Shown: piece after piece, positions 1 through 8,472 of the stretch
How the letters are laid out: each line of letters starts with the position of its first letter
How positions within the stretch are numbered: position 1 is the first letter of the stretch
DNA from: JBIQLO01 sp044464175
GTDB taxonomy: Bacteria > Planctomycetota > Phycisphaerae > Tepidisphaerales > Tepidisphaeraceae
Length of the DNA stretch: 10,256 nucleotides
Direction of reading: 5' to 3'
Assembly: GCA_044464175.1 (NCBI GenBank)
Contig: JBIQLO010000145.1
Span: 1 to 10,256, forward strand
Notes under the pieces: generated by a model
Told to the model about the DNA's origin: nothing
Database searches by the model: none
What the model saw: the letters and a program-made list of their open reading frames with translations, nothing else
Made by a program: the position numbers and the translations under genes

Positions 1-21
1 GCGATACATCGGACCGAATGA
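1..21 (+). CDS. 3' end of an upstream gene, possibly feoA (partial)
   Basis: Frame 1 reads six codons (A-I-H-R-T-E) into a TGA at 19-21, which overlaps the feoB start codon in an ATGA arrangement. Such stop/start overlaps are typical of translationally coupled genes, and feoA (a small SH3-like cytoplasmic partner of FeoB) is the usual gene directly upstream of feoB. Six residues are too few to identify the protein, so the FeoA assignment rests on gene order alone. Confidence 0.35.
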   Translation, partial: AIHRTE

Positions 22-2276
22 CGGCCAGGGGCGAGTTTGTCGTGGCGCTGGCGGGGAATCCCAATTGCGGCAAGACGACACTGTTTAATGCGCTGACGGG
101 GCTGCGCCAGAAGGTGGCGAATTATCCGGGGGTGACGGTTGAGAAGAAGACGGGGAAGTGCCGGCTGGGGGACGGGACCTGGATTTCCATCATCGATTTA
201 CCGGGGACGTACAGCCTGATCAGCCGCTCGCCGGATGAGCGGGTGGCGATGGAAGTGCTGCGCGGACTGCGGCCGGAAACGCCGGCGCCGGATGCGGTGG
301 TGGTGGTGGTGGACGCCAGCAACCTGCAGCGGAATCTGTATCTGGTGAGCCAGTTGATCGAACTGGGGCGGCCGCTGGTGGTGGCGCTGAACATGATGGA
401 TGTGGCGAAGCGGCGGGGGATCGCAGTGGATCCGCAGCGCCTTTCCCAGCAGTTGGGGGTACCGGTGGTTCCGGTGGTGGGGCACCGGCGCGAGGGGATC
501 GCTGAATTGAAAGAAGCGCTGCGGAATGCAAAGGTTGCACCGATGCCCGATTGGCCGCTGCCGCAGGCGATGAAGGAGGAGGTGGCGCTGGTGGGGGGGG
601 GATTGGCGATTTTGCACAGCGAAGAAGAGAAGACAGAAAGAAAGCGGCACGAAAGTGCGGAGGCACAAAGTCAGGAAGGGGAAGCCCTTTCGCATTACCA
701 CGCGCTGGCCGAGCGGATGCTGATTGGGGATTTGGCGTCGGACATTGAGCCGTACATGGAGCGGGAGCCGGTGAATTCGCTGCTGGCGCATGCCAGCAGC
801 CGGCTGGAGCGGCTGGGCATCGATCCGATGCAGGCGGATGTGGAAGCGCATTACCGCTGGATCGATGAGGTGGCGGCGGGGTCGCTGACGCCGGCGTGCG
901 CTTCGCTGCTGGAGGGGGAAGCCGGGGGGGCGGTGGCCTCGCCGGCGGAGCCGCAGCGGGCACGGCGTTCGGCCAGCGAGCGGGCGGATGCGATATTCGT
1001 GCACAAGGTGTGGGGGCTGCTGATTTTTGCGATCATCATGGGAGGGTTGTTCGTCTCGATTTTCTGGCTGGCCGCGCCGTTGATGGACTGGGTGACGGAG
1101 GTGATCAACGCGCTGGGGGTGACGGTGGGGGGGCTGCTGCCGGCGGGGCCGCTGCAGGACCTGGTGGTTAACGGGATTTTCGCGGGGGTGGGGGCGGTGG
1201 TGGTGTTCGTGCCGCAGATCGCGCTGCTGTTTTTGTTCCTGGCGGTGCTGGAGGACACGGGGTATCTGGCGCGGGCCGCGTTTTTGATGGACCGGCTGCT
1301 GTCGAAGGTGGGTCTGCACGGCAAGAGCTTCATTCCGCTATTGAGCAGCTTCGCGTGCGCGATTCCGGGGATCATGGCGACGCGGACGATCGAGAATCGC
1401 AAGGACCGTCTGGCGACGATCCTGGTGGCGCCGTTCATGAGTTGCAGCGCGCGGCTGCCGGTGTACACGCTGCTGATCGGGACGTTTTTCGCGGCCTACG
1501 GGGCGCTGACGCAGGCGGGGATCATGCTGAGCATGTATGCCCTGGGCATCATCGCGGCGGCGGGGACGGCGTGGTGCTTCAAACGGACGATGCTGCGCGG
1601 GCCGGCGACGGCGTTCATTCTGGAGTTGCCCAGCTACAAGGTGCCGCAGGTGTCGCAGGTGGCGCGGCAGGTGTGGACGAACACGATGGCCTTTTTGACC
1701 AAGGCCGGGACGGTGATCTTCTGCCTGAGCGTGATTCTGTGGGCGATGGCGTATTACCCGCGACTGCCGGCATCGCAAGCCCGGACGGCGGCGGTGGCGG
1801 CCCAGGCGCAGGGACACGATGTGGACAAAGCGGTGGCGTCGGCGAAGCTGGATTACTCCATCGCCGGACGGATGGGGCATCTGATGGAGCCGGCGATCCG
1901 GCCGCTGGGGTATGACTGGAAGATGGGGGTGGGGCTGGTGGGAGCGTTCGCGGCCCGCGAGGTGTTTGTCAGCACGATGGCGATTACTTACGGAGCGGGG
2001 GATGAGGAGCATACGGCGGGACTGTCGGAGGCGATGCACTCGGACGTTTATCGCACGGGGGCGCGGGCGGGGCAGCCGGTCTGGACGCCGCTGGTGGCGG
2101 TGAGCCTGCTGGTCTGGTTTGTGCTGGCGATGCAGTGCATGAGCACCCTGGCGGTGGTGCGGCGCGAGACGGGGGGGTGGACCTGGCCGCTGTTTATGCT
2201 GGTGTACATGAATGTGCTGGCGTATGTGGCGGCGTTGATCGTGTATCAGGGGGGCTTGCTGATCCTGCGGGCCTGA
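18..2276 (+). CDS. feoB: FeoB, ferrous iron transporter with N-terminal GTPase domain
   Basis: FeoB is an inner-membrane Fe(II) importer with a cytoplasmic G-protein domain fused to a polytopic permease. The GTPase motifs are complete: G1 GNPNCGKT at residues 13-20, the switch region NYPGVTVE at 35-42, G3 DLPG at 60-63 and G4 NMMD at 125-128. The linker contains HYRWIDEV near 278-285, a conserved FeoB element. The permease starts near residue 330 and shows both family core repeats: the first contains SSFACAIPGIMATRT (443-457, Cys447) and the second APFMSCSARLPVY (471-483, Cys476). The conserved C-terminal stretch AAREVFVSTMAITYG is at 645-659. The length of 752 aa is normal or slightly long. 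The ATG at 18 lies 12 codons before G1, and translation is probably coupled to the preceding gene. Oddities are a run of nine G at 593-601 and a hydrophilic, A-rich insert at residues 201-223 in the region joining the G domain to the membrane part. A small FeoB-associated protein follows after 29 bases. Confidence 0.97.
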   Translation: MTARGEFVVALAGNPNCGKTTLFNALTGLRQKVANYPGVTVEKKTGKCRLGDGTWISIIDLPGTYSLISRSPDERVAMEVLRGLRPETPAPDAVVVVVDASNLQRNLYLVSQLIELGRPLVVALNMMDVAKRRGIAVDPQRLSQQLGVPVVPVVGHRREGIAELKEALRNAKVAPMPDWPLPQAMKEEVALVGGGLAILHSEEEKTERKRHESAEAQSQEGEALSHYHALAERMLIGDLASDIEPYMEREPVNSLLAHASSRLERLGIDPMQADVEAHYRWIDEVAAGSLTPACASLLEGEAGGAVASPAEPQRARRSASERADAIFVHKVWGLLIFAIIMGGLFVSIFWLAAPLMDWVTEVINALGVTVGGLLPAGPLQDLVVNGIFAGVGAVVVFVPQIALLFLFLAVLEDTGYLARAAFLMDRLLSKVGLHGKSFIPLLSSFACAIPGIMATRTIENRKDRLATILVAPFMSCSARLPVYTLLIGTFFAAYGALTQAGIMLSMYALGIIAAAGTAWCFKRTMLRGPATAFILELPSYKVPQVSQVARQVWTNTMAFLTKAGTVIFCLSVILWAMAYYPRLPASQARTAAVAAQAQGHDVDKAVASAKLDYSIAGRMGHLMEPAIRPLGYDWKMGVGLVGAFAAREVFVSTMAITYGAGDEEHTAGLSEAMHSDVYRTGARAGQPVWTPLVAVSLLVWFVLAMQCMSTLAVVRRETGGWTWPLFMLVYMNVLAYVAALIVYQGGLLILRA
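593..601 (+). repeat. G9 homopolymer inside feoB
   Basis: Nine consecutive G bases encode part of V-G-G-G-L at residues 192-196 of FeoB. Runs of this length can slip during replication. A one-base change here would frameshift feoB after the GTPase domain and before the membrane part. The run sits just before the odd insert at 618-686. Confidence 0.8.
618..686 (+). repeat. A-rich, octamer-like degenerate repeat forming an insert in FeoB
   Basis: This stretch differs sharply in composition from the surrounding GC-rich codons. It starts as an A/G-rich run (618-643) and continues in roughly 8-base steps: GGCACGAA at 646-653, GGCACAAA at 662-669 and GTCAGGAA at 670-677. It encodes a charged, low-complexity peptide (residues 201-223, rich in Glu, Lys, Arg and Gln) in the FeoB linker between the G domain and the membrane domain. 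From memory, GGCACGAA-type octamer repeats encoding RHEGTKA-like peptides recur in environmental bacterial genomes, and RHESAEAQ here looks like a decayed copy. The reading frame is intact. Confidence 0.55.
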
Positions 2277-2305
2277 GCCGCGGTGGGGGAGAAAGGTTGG
2301 GCGTC

Positions 2306-2512
2306 ATGGCAATGTGGCTTCAGAACGGGGTGATCGCCCTCATCGTGCTGGGATGCGCGATCTACATGGGATCGCAATTCCTGGGGACGTTCCGCGGGAA
2401 GCGGAGCAAATTCGGCAGTTGCTGCGCCAAGGGGTGCCCGCCGCCGGCCAAGGCGTCGGAGCGGGTGGTCTTTCTGCCCGTGGAGAGCCTGCGCAAGCGG
2501 ACTACGGGTTGA
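2306..2512 (+). CDS. FeoB-associated Cys-rich membrane protein
   Basis: This 68-aa protein has one N-terminal membrane segment (about residues 6-24, NGVIALIVLGCAIYMGSQF), then a basic stretch (RGKRSK, 30-35) and a short cysteine cluster G-S-C-C-A-K-G-C-P-P-P with Cys39, Cys40 and Cys44. Small proteins of this build directly after feoB form the FeoB-associated Cys-rich membrane protein family; their exact role is not settled, and the cysteines are thought to handle iron or redox chemistry. The ATG at 2306 is preceded by a GGGGGAGAAAGG purine run at 2285-2296 with a 9-base spacer. A second in-frame ATG lies at 2312. An open frame extends upstream inside feoB but lacks sense there. The stop at 2510-2512 overlaps the 3' end of the opposing pilin gene by 11 bases. 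Confidence 0.8.
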   Translation: MAMWLQNGVIALIVLGCAIYMGSQFLGTFRGKRSKFGSCCAKGCPPPAKASERVVFLPVESLRKRTTG

Positions 2513-3184
2513 GCTGGCGGTCGGTGGCAATGGAGATGGCCATTTTCTGGCCGACCCAGACATTGCGGCGGGGCATGACCGAGGAGCTGAGGGTGATGCT
2601 CTGGCGGCCGGTGGTTTCGGTGGCGCTGCCGGAGTCGCTTGTGGTGTGGACGGTCAGGGTGATGGTGGCGCGCTTGAGCAGGTCGCTCTTGACCGAGCCG
2701 GGGCTTTTCATCGGTTCCATTCGGATGTTGAACGATTCTACTCCCGTCAGCAGCACCTGAGGCGCGCCGGAACCGATCTGGACCGTCAATTCCTGAGTAT
2801 CCTGATCCCACGCATAGGTGTAGGCGGTGGCGCCCCCGTCGGGGTACATGCTGATGCCGTTGTCGTCGATGATCTGTCCATTTTGAAAATCGCTCAGGTG
2901 GTGCAGGGGCTGGTGGAGCATGGTGCAGCGGATGTCGCCGAGCATGCGGTAGAGCGTGATGCGGCAGCGGTTCATGAGGGTGGCCTGCTCCTGGTTGACC
3001 TGATAGGCCATGAGGGAGGCGTGGACGGCCATGCCGGTGGCGACCAGCAGGGCGGCGCTGATGGAGAGGGCGACCAGCAGTTCGATGAGGCCGAAGCCTT
3101 TGGCACGGTTGGCGGGTGGTCGTCGGCGGTGGTCCGTGGCCTGTGGGCCAATTCCCAGTTGCATACGACATGCACTCATGAGGT

Positions 3185-3188
<4 letters not shown>
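2502..3188 (-). CDS. PilW/GspJ-like minor pilin (prepilin-type N-terminal motif)
   Basis: This 228-aa protein has a class III prepilin signal: a basic leader, then K-G|FGLIELLVALS, with cleavage expected after Gly31 and Glu36 at the mature +5 position. A hydrophobic helix follows (about 32-55), as in all type IV pilins and pseudopilins. The region after it (NQEQATLMNRCRITLYRMLGDIRCTMLH, about 63-90) and the beta-rich remainder resemble PilW/GspJ, a minor pilin of the initiation or tip complex. Family assignment beyond 'prepilin' is tentative. The ATG at 3188 overlaps the stop of the preceding gene (ATGA) and is preceded by a perfect GGAGG at 3196-3200 with a 7-base spacer, which decides the start. 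Part of the leader (residues 13-22) is encoded by a 7-base-phased repeat tract. It is the last gene of the minus-strand operon, and its stop lies inside the end of the opposing feo gene. Confidence 0.85.
3124..3151 (-). repeat. Heptanucleotide-phased tract in the PilW-like leader
   Basis: On the plus strand, units CGGCGGT (3124-3130), GGTCCGT (3131-3137), GGCCTGT (3138-3144) and GGGCCAA (3145-3151) follow each other in 7-base steps. They are degenerate, but GGTCCGT matches the unit at 8389-8423 and in the PilV-like leader. The tract encodes residues 13-22 of the leader, upstream of the prepilin cleavage site. Confidence 0.5.
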
Positions 3189-5425
<2,237 letters not shown>

Positions 5426-5429
5426 AGTG

Positions 5430-5435
5430 TCACCC
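5430..5435 (-). promoter_or_regulatory. Probable ribosome binding site of the PilX-like gene
   Basis: On the minus strand GGGTGA at 5435-5430 contains the stop codon of the PilV-like gene and lies 4 bases before the ATG at 5425. The spacing is short, but it favours this ATG over the TTG at 5440. Confidence 0.4.
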
Positions 5436-6002
5436 GTCAAAACGTGTCCATGAAATCCGGTAGACTTCCTGTTTGGCGGCCGAGGCGTTGGGCTGATAGA
5501 AAATCTGCACCGTCACCCGCACCGCGCCGGTATAGGCGGTTTTTTCGGCCGTTAGCTGGCTGGGATCGACCGGAACGACGGTCACCTGCTGCGTGTATTG
5601 CGCAAGATTCGGCACCTCGTTGCGCATGGAGTCGATGGGCGGGTTAAAGGAGGCGCCGTCAAAGTCGTCGGTGTCGTTCCAGGTGGCGGCGGTTTCATTG
5701 GGCTCGGGGCCGAAATACTTGGAGCCCTGGATGGGGTCGTTGAAAGGGAGGGAGGCCATGGTTTCCTGGATGTTGTTGGCCAGGAGCATGGCGGCCGTCT
5801 GGTGGGAGGCGGCGGCGTTGTTCTGGGTGCAGACGGCGAACAGTTGCATCATGGCGACGATCCCCACGCCGACGATGATGGTGGCCAGGGCGGCCTCGAT
5901 CAGGGTGAAGCCGTTGGCCGGGGTCCGTGGACCGGGGACCGTGAAGATGGGTGAACTGCGCGTCACTGGGCAAGATATCCAATTAAAAGGGGCGCATTGC
6001 AA
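5430..6002 (-). CDS. PilV/GspI-like minor pilin (prepilin-type N-terminal motif)
   Basis: This protein has a textbook class III prepilin signal, N-G|FTLIEAALATIIVGVGIVAMMQL, with Glu at mature +5 and a single hydrophobic helix. The motif QTAAMLLANNIQETM that follows resembles the A-x-x-L-A-x-x-x-x-E pattern of PilV/GspI minor pseudopilins, which build the tip or initiation complex. The C-terminal domain is beta-rich and ends about 190 residues from the first possible start. The start is uncertain: no in-frame ATG exists before the helix. A TTG at 6002 has AAGGAAAGGG about 12 bases upstream and gives a 31-residue leader with cleavage after Gly31; a GTG at 5966 gives a leader of 19 residues but shows no ribosome binding site. 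The gene lies 33 bases after pilC and 4 bases before the PilX-like ATG. Part of the leader is encoded by a 7-base-phased tract. Confidence 0.85.
   Translation of the reverse strand: MQCAPFNWISCPVTRSSPIFTVPGPRTPANGFTLIEAALATIIVGVGIVAMMQLFAVCTQNNAAASHQTAAMLLANNIQETMASLPFNDPIQGSKYFGPEPNETAATWNDTDDFDGASFNPPIDSMRNEVPNLAQYTQQVTVVPVDPSQLTAEKTAYTGAVRVTVQIFYQPNASAAKQEVYRISWTRFDG
5916..5943 (-). repeat. Heptanucleotide-phased tract in the PilV-like leader
   Basis: On the minus strand units CACGGTC (5943-5937), CCCGGTC (5936-5930), CACGGAC (5929-5923) and CCCGGCC (5922-5916) follow in strict 7-base steps. They belong to the same GGTCCGT-like family as 8389-8423. A small palindrome GGTCCGTGGACC lies at 5922-5933. 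The tract encodes T-V-P-G-P-R-T-P-A, immediately before the prepilin cleavage motif. Confidence 0.65.
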
Positions 6003-6035
6003 ATGAGGAAAATGCCCTTTCCTTCCCTTCGAGCG

Positions 6036-7253
6036 TTATTTGACCAGCGTGCTGAGTTTGAAGATCGGCAGGATGATGCTCATGGCGATGAAGCCGACGA
6101 TGCCGCCCATGAGGACGATCATCATCGGCTCGATCATGGCGGTGACGCTTTTGATGACGCTGCGCAATTCGCGGCTGTAGAACTCAGAGACCTCATCCAG
6201 GACCTCGCCGAGCTTGCCCGATTCCTCGCCGGCCGCGATCATCTGCACGACCGCCTTGGGGAGCAAGGGGTTCTTCTGCAGCGGCTGGGCGATTTTCTTG
6301 CCCTGCTTGACCGCGCTGTAGACGGCGCGCCACATGCGGCGGTAGAGGGTGTTGCCGGAGATTTCGGCCGTGATGGCCAGGGTGTCGAGCATGGGGACGC
6401 CGGCGTTGAGGAGCTGGCCCATGGTGTGGAGGGAGCGGCTGATGTACAGGGCGCGGAAGAGTTTTTTGAACAGGGGAACGCTCAACTTGACCTTGTCGAA
6501 CCAGAGGCGGCCCCAATCGGTACGGAGCATCAGCACAAAGCCCCAGACGGCGGCGATGACGGCGCACAGCACGATGTACCAGTAATTGGTCATAAAGGCG
6601 CTCATCGCCAGCAGCAGCTTGGTGGGGGCGGGCAGGGCGGCCTCCTTGCCCTTGAAAATCACCATGAAGCGCGGCAGCACGAACGTGAGCAGGAACACCG
6701 TGGTGCCAATGGCCATGGTACCGATGATGCCGGGATAGATCATCGCCCCGCGCACCATCGAGCGGGTTTCGATCTGCTGGGTGAGGTAGGAGGCGATCTT
6801 GTCGAGCATCCGGCTGAATCCGCCGGACAGCTCGGACGCCTTGACCATGTTGATATAGAGGGGGGAAAAGTGCTTGGGGTAGCGCATCAGAGCGGCGGAG
6901 AATGGCTTGCCGCTCTCCACATCCTTGCGCATCTGCTGGAGCATGCCGCGGAACTTGGGATTCTCCGCCTGCTCGGAGATTCCTTCAATGGCGGCGCGGA
7001 TGCTGATGCCGGCGCGGATCATGACCGCCAGCTGGCTGGTGAAGTTCTGGATGTCCTTGGCGCCGGGTCCGAAATTGATGTTGAGGTTGAGGGATTGCTT
7101 TTTTTTGCGGGCGTCATCGGCCGGCAGCAGCGAAAGGATGAACTGTCCGCGGTCGCGCAGCATCTGCGAGGCGGCCGAGAGGTTGGCGGCGGCGATGGCC
7201 CCGGAGCTGACCTGCCCCTGAGCGTTGCGGGATTCGTAGCGGTAATTGGGCAT
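6036..7253 (-). CDS. pilC: PilC/GspF, inner-membrane platform protein
   Basis: PilC/GspF is the polytopic inner-membrane platform that couples the cytoplasmic ATPases to pilin assembly. The 405-aa length is normal. The N-terminus M-P-N-Y-R-Y-E-S-R-N-A-Q-G is typical of the family. Two T2SSF repeats are visible: about 69-192 with FTSQLAVMIRAGISIRAAIEG near the start, and about 272-394 with SRSLHTMGQLLNAGVPMLDTL. Each repeat contains the E-x-S-G motif (ASELSGGF at 139-146; AAGEESGKL at 340-348). Membrane helices lie near 171-195, 222-243 and 374-397. The ATG at 7253 is clear from the family N-terminus, yet no ribosome binding site precedes it; the upstream space is filled by a heptamer hairpin ending 8 bases before the ATG. 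An A8 run (7099-7106) encodes Lys-Lys-Lys at 50-52. Confidence 0.95.
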   Translation of the reverse strand: MPNYRYESRNAQGQVSSGAIAAANLSAASQMLRDRGQFILSLLPADDARKKKQSLNLNINFGPGAKDIQNFTSQLAVMIRAGISIRAAIEGISEQAENPKFRGMLQQMRKDVESGKPFSAALMRYPKHFSPLYINMVKASELSGGFSRMLDKIASYLTQQIETRSMVRGAMIYPGIIGTMAIGTTVFLLTFVLPRFMVIFKGKEAALPAPTKLLLAMSAFMTNYWYIVLCAVIAAVWGFVLMLRTDWGRLWFDKVKLSVPLFKKLFRALYISRSLHTMGQLLNAGVPMLDTLAITAEISGNTLYRRMWRAVYSAVKQGKKIAQPLQKNPLLPKAVVQMIAAGEESGKLGEVLDEVSEFYSRELRSVIKSVTAMIEPMMIVLMGGIVGFIAMSIILPIFKLSTLVK

Positions 7254-7261
7254 GGTGCGTG

Positions 7262-7322
7262 GTTGCTGGTTGCTAGTTACTGGTTGCTAGTGGTTCATTT
7301 TCAGCAACTAGCAACCAGCAAC
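7262..7322. repeat. Heptanucleotide repeat palindrome between pilT and pilC
   Basis: On the plus strand 7-base units of the type CTGGTTG, CTAGTTA and CTAGTGG run from about 7266 to 7293, and inverted units CAACTAG and CAACCAG follow at 7305-7322. Arms 7262-7278 and 7306-7322 are a perfect 17-base inverted repeat with a 27-base loop. The segment 7307-7318 can instead pair with 7280-7291 (12 bases, 15-base loop), because the left arm is repeated 14 bases further on. The element fills almost all of the 72-base pilT-pilC gap: 3 bases follow the pilT stop and 8 precede the pilC ATG. No U-run follows the stem, so an intrinsic terminator is unlikely. Confidence 0.92.
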
Positions 7323-7325
7323 TGT

Positions 7326-8384
7326 TTATGCGGCCAGGGATCGTTCCAATTTCTCCGGATGGGCCGCCTGGGCGACTGCATCCTCCCGGCTGATGTAGCC
7401 GTTGACGAACAGTTGCTTGATCGAGCTGTCGAGCGTCTGCATGCCCAGGGCCCGGCTGGTCTCGATGATGTTGGGAATCTCAAAAATCCGGTTTTCGCGG
7501 ATGCAATTGCGGACGGCCGGCGTGCAGAGCATCACTTCCACGGCGGGAATCATTCCCGGCTGGTCGGCCCGCTTGAAGAGCGTCTGGCTGATGACGGCCT
7601 GGAGGGTATTGGCGAGCATGGAGCGGATCTGGTTCTGCTGGTCGGCCGGGTAGACGTCGATGATGCGCTCGATGGTCTGGGGGGCGTTGACCGTGTGCAG
7701 CGTGGAGAAGACCAGGTGACCGGTTTCGGCGGCGGTGATGGCGGCGCCGACGGTCTCCAGGTCGCGCATTTCGCCCACCAGGATGGTGTCGGGGTCCTGG
7801 CGCAGCACGTGGCGCAGGCCGCTGGCGAAGTCGGGCACGTCCGTGCCAACTTCGCGCTGTTCGATGGCGCACTTGTTGGAGACCAGGGCGTACTCGATCG
7901 GGTCCTCCAGGGTGATGATGTGCCCCTGCTCGCGGCGGTTGATCGATTCGATCATGGCCGCCAGCGTGGTGGACTTGCCGCTGCCGGTGGGGCCGGTGAC
8001 GAGGATCAGGCCGCGCGGCAGGTGGGTCAGTTTCCCGACGATCTCCGGCAGGAACAACTCCTCGATGGGGCGGATCTTGTCATTGATGGCGCGGAAGGCC
8101 AGGGCGATGCTCTTGCGCTGGTAGTGGGCGTTGACACGGAAGCGGCCCAGGCCGGGGATTTCATAGGAAAAGTCCAGGTCCCGCCTCTCCTCAAATTCCT
8201 TCATGCGCCGCTCATCGATCATCTCGGCCAGGAGACGTTGGATGCCCTCGGGGGTGGCGATGGGGAAGTCGCTGGGGGTCACCACCGTGTGCACGCGGAA
8301 CAGCGGCGGAGCGCCCACGGTGAAGTGGATGTCCGACGCCTTGGATTCGATGCCGGTTCGGAGAATGTCGTTGAGTAGGCTCAT
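7326..8384 (-). CDS. pilT: PilT, type IV pilus retraction ATPase
   Basis: PilT is the cytoplasmic hexameric ATPase that powers pilus retraction. The 352-aa protein shows the whole motif set: Walker A GPTGSGKS at 131-138, Asp box ITLEDPIEY at 157-165, Walker B ILVGEMRD at 201-208 and His box TGHLVFSTLHT at 221-231. The stretch AVRNCIRENR at 290-299 matches the A-I-R-N-L-I-R-E motif that marks PilT as opposed to PilB or GspE. The N-terminus M-S-L-L-N-D-I-L-R-T-G and the segment KASDIHFTVGAPP are family-typical and fix the start at the ATG at 8384. An upstream TTG at 8468 would add 28 residues encoded by repeat DNA and is unlikely. No normal ribosome binding site is seen; the 88 bases before the start hold a heptamer palindrome. 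It lies between pilB and pilC, a common order. Confidence 0.95.
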   Translation of the reverse strand: MSLLNDILRTGIESKASDIHFTVGAPPLFRVHTVVTPSDFPIATPEGIQRLLAEMIDERRMKEFEERRDLDFSYEIPGLGRFRVNAHYQRKSIALAFRAINDKIRPIEELFLPEIVGKLTHLPRGLILVTGPTGSGKSTTLAAMIESINRREQGHIITLEDPIEYALVSNKCAIEQREVGTDVPDFASGLRHVLRQDPDTILVGEMRDLETVGAAITAAETGHLVFSTLHTVNAPQTIERIIDVYPADQQNQIRSMLANTLQAVISQTLFKRADQPGMIPAVEVMLCTPAVRNCIRENRIFEIPNIIETSRALGMQTLDSSIKQLFVNGYISREDAVAQAAHPEKLERSLAA

Positions 8385-8388
8385 GATT

Positions 8389-8466
8389 CGTGGTCCGTTG
8401 TCCGTGGTCCGTTGTCCGTGGCTTCTGATCCTGGTTTGGGACCATGAGCCAGCAGCAACGGACCAC
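8389..8466. repeat. Heptanucleotide repeat palindrome between pilB and pilT
   Basis: On the plus strand five 7-base units run from 8389 to 8423, alternating CGTGGTC and CGTTGTC and ending in CGTGGCT. An inverted copy, CAACGGACCAC, lies at 8456-8466. It is the exact complement of both 8390-8400 and 8404-8414, so two alternative 11-base stems exist. With the 8404-8414 pairing, the inner segment continues in the same register (8420-8423 with 8447-8450, 8429-8431 with 8439-8441), so 8404-8466 is one long imperfect hairpin. It fills most of the 88-base gap and ends 4 bases before the pilT ATG. Confidence 0.88.
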
Positions 8467-8472
8467 AAGCGG

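Noticed and set aside
198..1468. Open frames on the minus strand inside feoB
   Set aside because: They are Arg/Pro/His-rich translations without motifs, opposite the clearly conserved FeoB frame.
5984..5998. Four-codon minicistron (ATG at 5998 to TAA) near the PilV-like start
   Set aside because: A frame this short is expected by chance, with no clear ribosome binding site of its own.
5997..8378. Long open frame on the plus strand (793 codons) opposite pilC and pilT
   Set aside because: It is a low-complexity His/Gly/Asp/Ala-rich translation opposite two well-conserved genes and is a compositional shadow.
7262..8466. Intergenic hairpins as intrinsic terminators
   Set aside because: No U-run follows either stem, and both lie inside a co-directional operon directly before start codons.
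8385..8468. N-terminal extension of PilT from a TTG at 8468
   Set aside because: The 28 extra residues come entirely from the repeat palindrome and lie before a family-typical PilT N-terminus at the ATG at 8384.
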